A stretch of 64,000 bases of DNA. Source: an uncultured bacterium (lineage in GTDB: Bacteria > Desulfobacterota > Desulfovibrionia > Desulfovibrionales > Desulfovibrionaceae). The position numbers were made by a program, and so were the translations under genes. The notes under the pieces were generated by a model, which was given only the letters and a program-made list of their open reading frames with translations, was not told the origin of the DNA and searched no databases. Positions within the stretch are counted from its first letter, which is position 1, and the number at the start of each line of letters is the position of its first letter. The stretch spans positions 12,786-76,785 of the forward strand of contig CAJMLK010000007.1 in assembly GCA_905214305.1 (NCBI GenBank), given 5' to 3'. Positions 17,466 to 26,740 of the stretch are shown here, one piece after another.

Positions 17466-18458
17466 CTACATCAGCACTTCAGCGTTTTTTTCCGCCCAGC
17501 GGGAGAACGCCTCGGTGTGTACAAGCTCCGTATCCTGACACACGGCGTCACGCATGAGCAGCACGCCGAATTCCGAGGGCAGCCGTTCGGCATAGGCCGT
17601 GAGCGCATTTATGGTTGCAGCGCTGGCCCTGAGGCTCAGGGCTTCGCACATGGCGTAAAGAGCCGCCGGTTCCATCGGCACAGCCGCCGAGGCAGGAGCC
17701 GCCAGCACTTCATCCACCGTGGGAAGCTCACGCCAGACCGCAAGAAAGCCCATAAATTCCGCCGCGCCCGCTGCGCCCACAGTTCCCTGAAAAAGCTCGT
17801 ATTCCACATCCGGGTCCGGTGACGCATCAAGAATGCGCGAGACAAACTCCCACGAGCGTGGCGAAGCAAAAGCCTTTTCAGATTTTTGCGGATCAAAATC
17901 GTGCAGCAGCCGGGGTCTGAAACGCAAAAATGCGCACACTTCAGCCCGTATGCCTGCTGTTTGCGCCCAGGCAAGCCAGTCGTCGAGGTTGGCGTCAAAC
18001 TCCAGATGCACCATGCGGTTGGCAAGGGCCGAGGGCATGCGGTACGACACGGCCTTGTCTTTTTCGCGGTTGCCCGCGGCTACAATGGCCCAGCCGTCAG
18101 GCAGGCGGTATTCACCGATGGCGCGGTCCAGAATGAGCTGATAGCAGGCGGCCTGCACAAGAGGCGGGGCGGCATTCAGTTCGTCCAGAAAAATTATGCC
18201 TTCTTTCGGGTCGGATGCCGTGGGCAGAAATGCCGGGGGACACCATACGGAAAGCCCCTCGTCAGAGATGCGGGGCAAGCCGCGCAGATCCACGGGGTCA
18301 AGCAGTACGGCACGGATGTCACGCAGGGGTATGCCCCGTGACGCTGCCGCCTGCGCTACAATCTGGCTTTTGCCCACGCCCGGCGCGCCCCACAGAAAGA
18401 CCGGCTGGCGAATGGCAATGAGGGAATTCAGGGCGGATACGATTTGCGAAGGTGTCAT
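17466..18458 (-). CDS. MoxR-family AAA+ ATPase
   Basis: The 330-residue product has Walker A GAPGVGKS at 24-31 and Walker B IIFLDELNA (Asp/Glu at 92-93), plus a MoxR-like DPVDLRGLPRI loop. These ATPases remodel client proteins together with VWA-domain partners, here the next gene. I chose the ATG at 18458 because AGGA lies just upstream and the product then begins at the AAA domain; an in-frame ATG 27 codons earlier would add a non-conserved extension. Confidence 0.9.
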   Translation of the reverse strand: MTPSQIVSALNSLIAIRQPVFLWGAPGVGKSQIVAQAAASRGIPLRDIRAVLLDPVDLRGLPRISDEGLSVWCPPAFLPTASDPKEGIIFLDELNAAPPLVQAACYQLILDRAIGEYRLPDGWAIVAAGNREKDKAVSYRMPSALANRMVHLEFDANLDDWLAWAQTAGIRAEVCAFLRFRPRLLHDFDPQKSEKAFASPRSWEFVSRILDASPDPDVEYELFQGTVGAAGAAEFMGFLAVWRELPTVDEVLAAPASAAVPMEPAALYAMCEALSLRASAATINALTAYAERLPSEFGVLLMRDAVCQDTELVHTEAFSRWAEKNAEVLM

Positions 18459-18588
18459 GGCATTCCTGTAAGCTGATGTCGGCTGATGGTAGTGGATGGC
18501 CCGGATGCTGCCCCATATGAAAATGAAAGTCAATGTCATACAGCTTCGTGATCAATATGCTCCCACGCCAGCAGGACCAGCGGACGAC

Positions 18589-18616
18589 AAAAGCCGCCCG
18601 GCAGCGGGCGGCTTTT
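18589..18616. terminator. Terminator, probably bidirectional
   Basis: AAAAGCCGCCCG (18589-18600) pairs with CGGGCGGCTTTT (18605-18616). On the minus strand it ends the large TPR gene; it would also stop rightward transcripts. Confidence 0.85.
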
Positions 18617-18643
18617 GATTATCAACGCGATTTGCGCCTTTAT

Positions 18644-21600
18644 TCAGCCAAGCACGGCTCTGGCCTCGGCAAGCCGGGCCTCGTCCTCCCGGTCAAGGGC
18701 GCGCAGGGCCCGCGCCAGCGTCTGCCAGGCTTCGGGCCTGTCGTGCAGGCCCGCGCTTTTCCGGGCCAGCAGCTCAGCCACGGCCGGGTCTTCGTTACCG
18801 TCCAGATAGATGTTGGCCAGCAGCAGCATGGACGCCGCATCTTGCGGATTGCGCAACAGAGCCTCGTGCAAAAGCTCGCGGGCTTCCCCCCCCCGGCGCT
18901 GGCGGGCGGCCACGCGGGCCAGATGCCGCCGGGCCACTCCCGGTCTGCCGGGCGAGGCGTCTTCAATGGCCGCTGCCAGTTCATAGTAGCGCCGCGCCTC
19001 GGCCCTTCTGCCGCCCTGCTCGCAGAGCTGTCCCAGCCGGATATGCGCAAAAAGATGGTCCGGAGCGGCCTTGACACACTGCCGATAGTAGCGTGCGGCA
19101 GCGCGCCGCTCGCCCAGACTCTGGCAGATATTGCCAAGATTATAATAAATCTGCTTGGCCGCACCCGCATCGGGGTTATGGCGCAGAGCCTCGAGAAAAT
19201 AACGCCGCGCCTCGTGCCCGCGCCCAAGAGCCGCCATGCAGACGCCCAGGGAATTCCAGGCCATCACATTGGTCTTGTCCGCCAGCAGGGCCAGCTTGTA
19301 CTCTTCCAGAGCGCCGAACACGTCGCCGAGACTGTAGCGTCTGTCGGCGCTGATGTTGAGCGCCAGAGAGTTGCACAGGCCGACTCGTGGCGGCGGCAAA
19401 AGCAATGCGTATTCCAGCGCCTTGAGGGCGCAGTCCGGCATTTCTGCCTTGCGGTATTGCAAAAAGGGAAAACCCGCCAGACCGGACGCCGCATCAAATC
19501 CTTCTTTTTTCAGATCCGCGCACAGCCGCTGGTACAATCCGGCCATGTCCTGCGTTTCCACGCCGGGATGAAAAAATATCAGGCTGTTGCTGCCGTACAG
19601 GCCTGCCAGCGGCCCGGTCTGCTCCGCATGGGGGGCGTGCTTGCGCAAAAGTTTTCCCCACAGGCGCAGGGCCGTGGCCGGAGCCTGACCTTCGGCATTT
19701 TCCAGCCGCACTATTGCCAGCACAAAACGGGCACAACGCTCGCTTTCATGCGCAAAGCGATTAAGAAAGTCGCCGTGCCCGCACAGGCCGCATCGGGGGA
19801 TGTCTTCAGAAGCAGCGCCTGTTTCGTCATTTTCGTCAACCGGGGATGCCTGTGCCTGACCACCATCCCCCACTGCGGGGAAGGGCACGGCGCGAGACTG
19901 CGGACGCTCAGAATTTTCGGCGGATTCTCGGTGACCGGAATCCCCGGCGGCCTCTTGCGCCGCATTGCCTGCACTGGCAGGCGGGGCTGCACCGTCAACC
20001 TTGCCGGTACTGCCAATGCTGCCCGCGCCGCCAGCGGAATCAGCGGGATCCGCGGGATCAGCGGAATCAGACTCGGTCGCATGCGGAGACACCGCCGGAG
20101 CCATTGGCCCGCCCACAGAGCCGTCAGCAGGGCCGCCAGCAGATCCGCCAGCAGATCCGGCCGCATGCTTTTTTTGCCTCACGTGGGCGGCGGGCTGCGT
20201 CAACAGGGCTTCCTGAACACCGGGGATGCTCAAAGAAGGATCGTGACCGTCCAGATCCGGGCTGAGCACAGGGCTTTGTCCGAGAAGAGCCAGACTGTCT
20301 CCCGGCATGGGCAGAAGGGCCGCATCCGCCAGATGCAGAATTTCGGCCACAGAATCCCTGTCGCCCACGCGCAACAGCACGACCTCACCCTTATAGCGCG
20401 GCTTTTGCCCGGTATCGGTGCTCCAGACCGCAAAGCGCATGCCTTCGCGCGCCTTGGCCTGACGCCCCAGACTGATGCGCAGACGCCCCAGAGGCAGGCT
20501 TTCAAGCACCAGCCCGCCTTCCTGTAAAATACGGGCAAAAGGCATGATGCGGCTTTCTCCGGCGCGGGTTCCGTCCGCACCGGCGGCCTCAGCCGCCGCA
20601 GCAGTCTGGCCCGCCACATCAGCCGCCAGTCTGGCACGAGCCATGAGCAGACGCGCCTGTTCGTACATGCCAAGGCCCATTTCCGCACCCTGCATGTCTT
20701 GCGGATACAGAGCGTGTCCGGCGCACAGGCGCGCGTGTACAGCCTGCCTTGTCAAAGGCGAAACCGGACGTTCGGCTTCCATCCGCGCAAGAACAGCACG
20801 GGCCAGCTTGTGGCACGCGCCCCGCCCGCTGGCCGAAAGCAGCAGGGCCAGCTCGTGCCGCCCCACCCGCGCGGCCAGCACGTCGGACGGCAAGACAGAA
20901 CGGCAGGCATCGGCAAATTTGCGCATGAATTTTTCAGCAAAGGCAAAACCGTGCCGCCGCACCACATCCGGCCCATTATTCATGCGCAGGAGCACAATGC
21001 CCATGCACATGCGGTGCATGGGCGCAGCAAGCCCCTCGGGGGCCGAAGGTTCTTCAAGATGCGCCCGCACCCTTTCGGCTTCGCCTTCCATACGGGCAAA
21101 AAGGCTTTCTTCCGTGGCAAGACCGGTGACCGCATCCGTGCGCACAGCCTTGGCGCGCGCCAGATTTTCAAGAATCAGCCCGGTAATGGCGGGCAAAATC
21201 TCCAGCAGGGGACGCACCTCGCGGGCGCGAACACCGTGCAGCATGACCATCCCCAGGAGCTGCTCTTTCCAGATCAGGGGCAAAAGCAGTTTGCGCTCGC
21301 GCGCCAGCAGTTGCGGCTCATCCGATGCCTGGCTTCTGGGAAAATACAGGGCATGCCCGCTGAAAGAAAAAAAGGTCGCCAGCTGCCTGCACAGCAGCCC
21401 TTCCATCTCCATGAGATCTTCACGGGCCAGCCTGCTCACGTCCCGGCGGCCGTAATATTCGCGACCCTGCCGGGCCGCGCCACTGGACGGGGCATCACCC
21501 GAGCCTTCCAACTGACCGGCCCACTCGGCATACGCCGCATGGCCCGGCGCTGCGGCACGGGCGGACGTGGTTTGCGCCACAGAAGTTTCCGCCACAGAGG

Positions 21601-21826
21601 CTTCGGGCACAGAGGCTTCGGGCATGCCGCCTTCAGGCTCAGATGTCTCAAGCATATCTGATGCTTCGCCCCGGGCGCCAGTGGCCTTCACACTGTCCGC
21701 TGTCATGCGCGCGCCCTGTTCCCCGGCGGAATCCGCTGGCGCGCTGCGGCCTGCTTCTGCTTTTTTGCGGGTCGTGTGCTGTGCCATGTCTTGCGTACTC
21801 TCTTGGGGCTGAAAATTCTGTTTCAT
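18644..21826 (-). CDS. Very large GGDEF-like/TPR protein
   Basis: This 1060-residue protein has no TM segment. An N-terminal low-complexity stretch has near-repeats of EASVPEASVAETSV. A GAF-like region (about 130-220) leads into a GGDEF-fold domain (about 225-390) beginning DAVTGLATEESLF, where the catalytic signature is replaced by VGRHELALL, so cyclase activity is unlikely. After a Ser/Gly/Ala/Asp-rich linker, a second cyclase-like fold (about 655-800, GLCGHGDFLNRF) also lacks the signature. At least five TPR units fill the last 250 residues. It looks like a scaffold or c-di-GMP-related sensor. The start is uncertain: AAGG abuts the ATG at 21826, and an ATG 13 codons later is possible. Confidence 0.85.
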   Translation of the reverse strand: MKQNFQPQESTQDMAQHTTRKKAEAGRSAPADSAGEQGARMTADSVKATGARGEASDMLETSEPEGGMPEASVPEASVAETSVAQTTSARAAAPGHAAYAEWAGQLEGSGDAPSSGAARQGREYYGRRDVSRLAREDLMEMEGLLCRQLATFFSFSGHALYFPRSQASDEPQLLARERKLLLPLIWKEQLLGMVMLHGVRAREVRPLLEILPAITGLILENLARAKAVRTDAVTGLATEESLFARMEGEAERVRAHLEEPSAPEGLAAPMHRMCMGIVLLRMNNGPDVVRRHGFAFAEKFMRKFADACRSVLPSDVLAARVGRHELALLLSASGRGACHKLARAVLARMEAERPVSPLTRQAVHARLCAGHALYPQDMQGAEMGLGMYEQARLLMARARLAADVAGQTAAAAEAAGADGTRAGESRIMPFARILQEGGLVLESLPLGRLRISLGRQAKAREGMRFAVWSTDTGQKPRYKGEVVLLRVGDRDSVAEILHLADAALLPMPGDSLALLGQSPVLSPDLDGHDPSLSIPGVQEALLTQPAAHVRQKKHAAGSAGGSAGGPADGSVGGPMAPAVSPHATESDSADPADPADSAGGAGSIGSTGKVDGAAPPASAGNAAQEAAGDSGHRESAENSERPQSRAVPFPAVGDGGQAQASPVDENDETGAASEDIPRCGLCGHGDFLNRFAHESERCARFVLAIVRLENAEGQAPATALRLWGKLLRKHAPHAEQTGPLAGLYGSNSLIFFHPGVETQDMAGLYQRLCADLKKEGFDAASGLAGFPFLQYRKAEMPDCALKALEYALLLPPPRVGLCNSLALNISADRRYSLGDVFGALEEYKLALLADKTNVMAWNSLGVCMAALGRGHEARRYFLEALRHNPDAGAAKQIYYNLGNICQSLGERRAAARYYRQCVKAAPDHLFAHIRLGQLCEQGGRRAEARRYYELAAAIEDASPGRPGVARRHLARVAARQRRGGEARELLHEALLRNPQDAASMLLLANIYLDGNEDPAVAELLARKSAGLHDRPEAWQTLARALRALDREDEARLAEARAVLG

Positions 21827-22191
21827 CCTTGAAGTGTAGTTCGGTGAAGGGCGCTTGTCTAGAAAATATCATGAAAACCCGCCTTCATTAAAGACCGAAA
21901 AAGCTGATCAAAGAACCTCGCGCGCACGGAAGCCGCAAAACAGGACACGCCCGGCGGCACACGTCAGCAGCCATGCCCGCTGAGCTGAAAGCTGTGGCCA
22001 CTGCCTCCCCCACTCCACAGCCGCTACAGGCCCCCAAACCGTCACGCGTGACCGCACCGGCTGCCCCGCAGGCAACACTTGCCCCACGAAAGCGAAGAGG
22101 TTAATATCGGTCTGCCGAAAGATACATACCGCACTGCTGCAGCGGGTTCCACTTCTCGCGCGCAGGTTCATACCCATATAAGGAAATCATC
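21827..22191. other. Divergent intergenic region
   Basis: This separates the leftward TPR gene from the rightward hydrolase gene. I see no clear -35/-10 pair, hairpin or small gene; a weak TAGAAAATATCATG tract at 21861 is the most AT-rich part. The 3' end carries AAGGAAA before the ATG at 22192. Confidence 0.5.
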
Positions 22192-22818
22192 ATGGCCGTT
22201 GCCGCTTTTCCCCTTGGCCCCCTGCAGACCAACAGCTACCTCATTCACAACGCCACGAAGGCCGTGGCCATTGACGTGGGCGGCGACCCCGCGCCCATGC
22301 TCGAATACCTGAGCAACCACCACCTCGCGCTGGATGCCATCTGCATAACCCACCGCCATTTTGACCACATGTACGGTGTTGCCGAATTGGCCGCCGCCAC
22401 AGGCGCGCCCGTTTACATGCCGCAGGGTGACGACAGCCTTGCCGACACCGAATCCGGCAAGGGCGGCATATGGGGCTTCCCCCCGGTTCCGGATTTCAAA
22501 AGCAGCCCCATGCCCCTTGGCAAGACGGACATGGGTGGCATGGACTGCCAGATACTGGATACTCCGGGGCATACCCCCGGCGGCATTTCCCTGTATTTTC
22601 CCGAAGAAAAGGTCGTCTTTACCGGCGACGCCCTGTTTTATCGCTCCATAGGCCGCACGGACTTTCCGGGCGGCGACCACGATACTCTGCTGCGTTCGGT
22701 GCGGGACGTGCTGTTCAAGCTGCCCGCCGAAACGATTGTCTACCCCGGTCACGGCCCTGCCAGCAAAATAGGCGATGAAGCCGCCAACAATCCTTTTTGT
22801 GGTGAGTTCAGGCCATGA
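22192..22818 (+). CDS. MBL-fold hydrolase, glyoxalase II/GloB-like
   Basis: The 208-residue protein has the metal motif THRHFDHMYG near 60-69, a downstream TPGHTPGG and GDALFYRSIGRTDFPGGD, and a final PGHGPAS, all in the order of GloB-like hydrolases. It is shorter than true glyoxalase II (about 250 aa), lacking the C-terminal helical domain, and so is better called a thioester or persulfide hydrolase-like enzyme of unknown substrate. The following flavoprotein gene overlaps its stop by four bases. Confidence 0.92.
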   Translation: MAVAAFPLGPLQTNSYLIHNATKAVAIDVGGDPAPMLEYLSNHHLALDAICITHRHFDHMYGVAELAAATGAPVYMPQGDDSLADTESGKGGIWGFPPVPDFKSSPMPLGKTDMGGMDCQILDTPGHTPGGISLYFPEEKVVFTGDALFYRSIGRTDFPGGDHDTLLRSVRDVLFKLPAETIVYPGHGPASKIGDEAANNPFCGEFRP

Positions 22819-23504
22819 GCAATCCTGTTGCACTTCTTTGCAGTCCCCACCCCGGCGGCGTTTCAGATGCCGTGGCGCATCTTGTTGCCGCAGGCATGGC
22901 TGAGGCCGGGGCCGAAATGCAGCTTGTTCCCTTGCGAGACTACGCGTTTGACGGCTGCACAGACTGCGGCGGCTGTACCGCCCCTCCGCACCACTGCACG
23001 CTTGCGGGCAAAAACTGCAACGGCAGGCTGGACAGGGCCGAAGAAGTCTTTGCGCTCATCGAATCCGCCCCGCTGCTTTTTATTTCAGCCCCCATTTATT
23101 TTTACGCTCTGCCCGCGCATTTCAAGGCCCTTATCGACCGCACGCAGCGCTTCTGGTCGGCGCAAAGCCACATGCCCTCCCGCAGGCTGCCCCACCCGCC
23201 GGTCAAAACAGCACTTGTGAGCCTTGTGGCCGGCAGGCCACGGGGAAAGCAGCTCTTCACCGGCTCCCTGCTTACCCTGCGCTATTTTCTTTCTCCCCTC
23301 AATGCGGCCATCAGCGAAACACGGCTGCTGCGAGGACTGGAGCGCGTCAAGGACCTTGAAGAGCGCCCCGCTGTCCGCGCTGCCCTGCATGCATGGGGGC
23401 ACGACTGGGGCTGTCGCATGATGGCCGGTAAAGTACCGGGCTTTGTTCCGTCCACCCGGCCCCACAATGACTGTGGCGGTGACGGACCTGTACCTGCGGT
23501 TTGA
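22815..23504 (+). CDS. Iron-sulfur flavoprotein-like NAD(P)H/FMN oxidoreductase
   Basis: The 229-residue flavodoxin-fold protein binds FMN (SPHPGGVSDAVAHL and SAPIYFYALPAHFKALIDR). Its DCTDCGGC-type segment is a compact Cx2Cx2Cx6C motif near residues 50-63, as in iron-sulfur flavoproteins that carry a 4Fe-4S cluster and handle oxygen or reactive species in anaerobes. It sits in a coupled run (22815 overlaps the hydrolase; comF overlaps its stop). Confidence 0.88.
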   Translation: MSNPVALLCSPHPGGVSDAVAHLVAAGMAEAGAEMQLVPLRDYAFDGCTDCGGCTAPPHHCTLAGKNCNGRLDRAEEVFALIESAPLLFISAPIYFYALPAHFKALIDRTQRFWSAQSHMPSRRLPHPPVKTALVSLVAGRPRGKQLFTGSLLTLRYFLSPLNAAISETRLLRGLERVKDLEERPAVRAALHAWGHDWGCRMMAGKVPGFVPSTRPHNDCGGDGPVPAV

Positions 23505-24460
23505 CGGCAGAGCAAACCAGCCTTCTGCCCAGTGTCATGAAAACCGCTGACAACAGAGGGGGATCGGGCATTGCGCCCGGTGCGCCGGGCCTGATTGCAC
23601 GTCTGAACACGGGCCTTGCGGCAGCAGCCCGCCGTCTGGGACTTGCCCAGGCCCGCTGTTTTCACTGTCTGCGTCCCTTCACTCCCTGCAAAGAGCCTTC
23701 GCCCTTGCAGCTGAACAGTGCCACCGTTCCCGACATTTCCGGCCCGCTGGCCCCGCTTTGCCCGCCGTGCCGGGCCCTGCTGGCTCCGTACGCGGGACAG
23801 CGCTGTCCGTCATGCGGCCTGCCCTCAGCCCCTTCTCCAGACGCGGACGCCCAGACCCGTGCCCCCAAAAGCAGCCTGTGCGGCCATTGCCTGACAAACC
23901 CGCCACCGTGGTCTGGCGCGGCCTTTCATGGGCTTTACAAGGCGGCACTGCGTCATGTTCTTTTGCGGCTCAAATTTGACGGCCACCTTTATCTGGCCCC
24001 CCTTATCGGCGCATTCCTGCAGCAAGCCGCCCACTGCCTGCCCCGGCCCGACGCTCTGGTGGCTGTTCCGCAATATCCGGACCATCTGCGTCACAGGGGC
24101 TACAATCAGGCGCACGAGCTGGCCAGAGCCTTGAGCGTGCAGACAGGATTTGAACTTGCGCCCGACCTCTTGCGCCGCACACGCCCCGGCCCGGCGCAGA
24201 TAGGTCTGAGCGCCCGTGCGCGGCCCGACAACGTGCGCCACAGTTTTGCTTCACCGCCCGGCGTCAGGAATTGTCACCTGTGGCTGGTGGATGACGTGAT
24301 GACCACGGGCAGCACCCTGCGTGCCGCCTGCCTGGCCCTGCTCGATGCGGGGGCCGCACGGGTGGACATTGTTGTGGCAGCGCGCACAACAAAAGACCCG
24401 GCAGCGCATTCGACCGCTCACCCGGCCCCCCGGCCAAGCATAGAAGCGAGCGTACCGTGA
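23501..24460 (+). CDS. comF: ComF family phosphoribosyltransferase-like protein
   Basis: Four zinc-type cysteine pairs (CFHC, CPPC, CPSC, CGHC) occupy the first 130 residues. The C-terminal PRTase fold has VPQYPDHLRHRGYNQAHELA and the PRPP-binding VDDVMTTGSTLRAA. ComF proteins are linked to DNA uptake in competent species, but the family is widespread and the role here is not known. It overlaps the previous gene by four bases. Its TGA stop lies inside the stem of a perfect 16-bp hairpin belonging to a dispersed repeat. Confidence 0.92.
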   Translation: MTAEQTSLLPSVMKTADNRGGSGIAPGAPGLIARLNTGLAAAARRLGLAQARCFHCLRPFTPCKEPSPLQLNSATVPDISGPLAPLCPPCRALLAPYAGQRCPSCGLPSAPSPDADAQTRAPKSSLCGHCLTNPPPWSGAAFHGLYKAALRHVLLRLKFDGHLYLAPLIGAFLQQAAHCLPRPDALVAVPQYPDHLRHRGYNQAHELARALSVQTGFELAPDLLRRTRPGPAQIGLSARARPDNVRHSFASPPGVRNCHLWLVDDVMTTGSTLRAACLALLDAGAARVDIVVAARTTKDPAAHSTAHPAPRPSIEASVP

Positions 24461-24735
24461 ACTTTGAGAATGCACATTCTCAAAGTTCACATGCTCCAAC
24501 AGGTTCGTCCGCCCATCGCGGTGGCCCCGGCTCCAGCGGCCAGTCAGCCTTACCGGCTTTGCCGGAGTCCCCGGCTTGTTCCGCTCGCCCGGTTGCCGGG
24601 TTCATTCGGTTCCTCCGGTTCGTCAGAGCAATTTCATGTTCAAATTGCTCCGGCGGCTGCGTGAGCAGTCCCGTTCGCCAAGGTGCAAGCGCAATCTACA
24701 TGCACGGTCAAGCAGGCATCTCAAGTGATAAGCGC
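24457..24735. repeat. Dispersed repeat, type A copy spread over a long gap
   Basis: A perfect hairpin GTGAACTTTGAGAATG (24457-24472) with its complement (24475-24490) is followed near 24628 by AGAGCAATTTCATGTTCAAA and CGGCGGCTGCGTGAGCAG, then an AGGCATCTCAAGTG tract. The order matches the family, with extra sequence between the arms. No gene is supported in 24461-24871. Confidence 0.75.
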
Positions 24736-24871
24736 TCCAGATGCCGGATGCCCTTTGCCGCGCCACATGACAATGCCGAGGCGTTCTGTTAAGCTTTCGA
24801 CACTATAAAAGCCCGAAGCCGTATGCTCGACCGACCCGTCGTGCACCCTTTCTGGCAAAGCAGGAGCATTC

Positions 24872-26017
24872 ATGCCGCGCATTTCTTTTTTGCATACGCT
24901 GCCACACACAGCGGTCGCCTTTTTTTCGGCCATCGTGTGCACAGCCGCCCTTTGCGGACTCACGGCGACTTCCGCCCAGGCGCAGGTAACCCTGCTGGTT
25001 CCGAGCCAGCCCAGCATCGAGGCTCCGGCCAAAGCGGAAAAGATCGAGCCTGCGCCCAAACGCGAAGACAAAAAGCAGGAAGGCAAGCAGGCTGCCGCCA
25101 AAACGGAAAAAAATGCGGATGCGGGCAAAAACAAGACCGCGCCCGCCAAGGCAGCCCCTCAGGCCGCCGCGCAGCCCCAGAACCAAGGCCAGACCGTCCC
25201 CGCCGGCGGGGAACAGAGCGCAGGCCAGACCACGGCACAAAACGCCGGGCAAGCCCCTGCGCAGCCCGTGGAAGAAGCGCCGACACCACCTCCCGCCCCC
25301 GAGATTCCCTCCATCAATGAACAGGTGGATGTGCTCATCACCATGATGCGCCCGTTCCAGAATCAGGGCCTTGTCATGGACATGCCCCAGCTTTTCGCTG
25401 CATTGCGGTACGACAATGCCAGCCCCGTCAAGGACGGCCTCATCCAGCCCGAACGGCGCGACCTTCTCGGCGATGTGGAAGAAATAGGCTATCTTGACCA
25501 GAAGGCGTGGGGGGCCAACGTGGCTCTTGCCCACCCCGGCCTGTATCAGTTCATCATTGAAGGCCGCCCCTGGTGGGATGCGGCGCATGGCCAGTTTCTG
25601 CAGCACTACGTCAAGACAGTGCTGCCCGTATATGGCGTGGAAAGAGGCTGGGATCAGCCCGTGGGCCAGACCTTTGAGATCCAGCCCCTTACCCGTCCTT
25701 TTGGACTGACCGCCCCCGCCCTTTTCTCCGGCGTGGTTCTGCTGCACGGCAAGCCGCTGGCAAACGCCCCTGTGCGCATGTCCAGAATCAACACGGAAAA
25801 ACGCACCGTTCCCACCCCCTGGCATGAAGAAGTGGCGGCACGCACCGACAAGGCAGGCCAGTTCTCCTTTGTGCTCAACCAGCCCGGCTGGTGGTACTGC
25901 GAGGCGACAACCCCCGGTGACCCGCTCAAAGGCCCTGACGGCCAGCCCAAGCCCCTCAATCTTGGAGCGGTGTTCTGGCTTTATGTGGACGGCGCCGCCG
26001 ACGCGCGCAAGCGCTGA
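24872..26017 (+). CDS. Periplasmic DUF4198/COG5266-type protein
   Basis: A signal peptide (residues about 1-37, ending ATSAQA) directs this 381-residue protein to the periplasm. A linker of Ala/Pro/Gln/Lys-rich sequence runs to about 145. The conserved part then has two beta-rich halves, including LYQFIIEGRPWW and a late Ig-like strand block ending VFWLYVDGA. Members of COG5266 are found with nickel or cobalt uptake systems. No transporter is adjacent, so metal binding is an inference. GGAG lies 7 bases before the ATG. A strong terminator follows. Confidence 0.82.
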   Translation: MPRISFLHTLPHTAVAFFSAIVCTAALCGLTATSAQAQVTLLVPSQPSIEAPAKAEKIEPAPKREDKKQEGKQAAAKTEKNADAGKNKTAPAKAAPQAAAQPQNQGQTVPAGGEQSAGQTTAQNAGQAPAQPVEEAPTPPPAPEIPSINEQVDVLITMMRPFQNQGLVMDMPQLFAALRYDNASPVKDGLIQPERRDLLGDVEEIGYLDQKAWGANVALAHPGLYQFIIEGRPWWDAAHGQFLQHYVKTVLPVYGVERGWDQPVGQTFEIQPLTRPFGLTAPALFSGVVLLHGKPLANAPVRMSRINTEKRTVPTPWHEEVAARTDKAGQFSFVLNQPGWWYCEATTPGDPLKGPDGQPKPLNLGAVFWLYVDGAADARKR

Positions 26018-26101
26018 CCGGCCCCGCCCGATGCCCTTGCGGCTGTCGCTCAGGCTTGCCTGAGAGATTTGCCTGAGAGATTTGCCCAGGAAACTTTTGG
26101 T

Positions 26102-26134
26102 GCAGGCCGCTTTCAGCGGCCTGCTCTCTTTTTT
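26102..26134 (+). terminator. Rho-independent terminator
   Basis: A 10-bp stem GCAGGCCGCT/AGCGGCCTGC with a 3-base loop is followed by TCTCTTTTTT. It ends the DUF4198 gene. Confidence 0.88.
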
Positions 26135-26740
26135 CAGGGGCAAAGCACTGTTTGAACGCAAGCCGGGCAGCTCATGCATCAGCCTGCACTACCGCGGATT
26201 TCTGCACCAGAATTGCGTTTGTGACCGTCAACATTTTTGAAAAAACAGCTGCATGCCACACACCACATGCAGTACATCGGCTTGAAAAGCCCATGCCACA
26301 GGCGAATCACAGCAGTTATGGCAGGTAAAAAAGTCAGCGTACAACAATATGTTCCACTGCAAACCATGCGCCTTTGAGAAAACAAATATCAAAAATAATT
26401 AATACATAATATCAATTTAATAATATCAGAGAGCACTTTTATCTCCACACTCGCAGTATTGTGACAGATTTTGCGCTATTTTATGATATACCATGTATTT
26501 CTATCGCAGCTATTTTTGCTGTTTTAAAATTAATCAATAAACATGTTGCATAAAAAATTCTGATTATTTTTGCGTACATTTTCACAACAATACAGGAATA
26601 TCTTTTCTGCACTTCTTTTTTTGCGCAAAGTGGATTTCATGCTCTTGCCTTTTTTGTCACAATGTTTATAGTCAGAAAGGCTGATCAGACCGTGCGACCA
26701 GCGCACCCTGCAACCAACAACCCCCTCCCGGGAGCTGTTC
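26135..26740. other. AT-rich intergenic region upstream of the Tim44-like gene
   Basis: The base composition drops sharply from about 26370 to 26650 (runs such as aaataattaatacataatat). It probably holds the promoter of the gene at 26741, and the curvature could bind nucleoid proteins. No open frame of note or RNA gene is visible. Confidence 0.5.

Noticed and set aside
18533..20527. 664-codon open frame antisense to the TPR gene
   Set aside because: GC-rich third positions of the minus-strand gene keep this frame open. It is His/Gln/Arg-rich, with no domain and no ribosome-binding site.
26050..26090. Riboswitch, because of the repeated ttgcctgagagat
   Set aside because: It is a 16-bp direct duplication just past a gene end, without the other conserved blocks of any riboswitch, and lies before a terminator with no gene after it.
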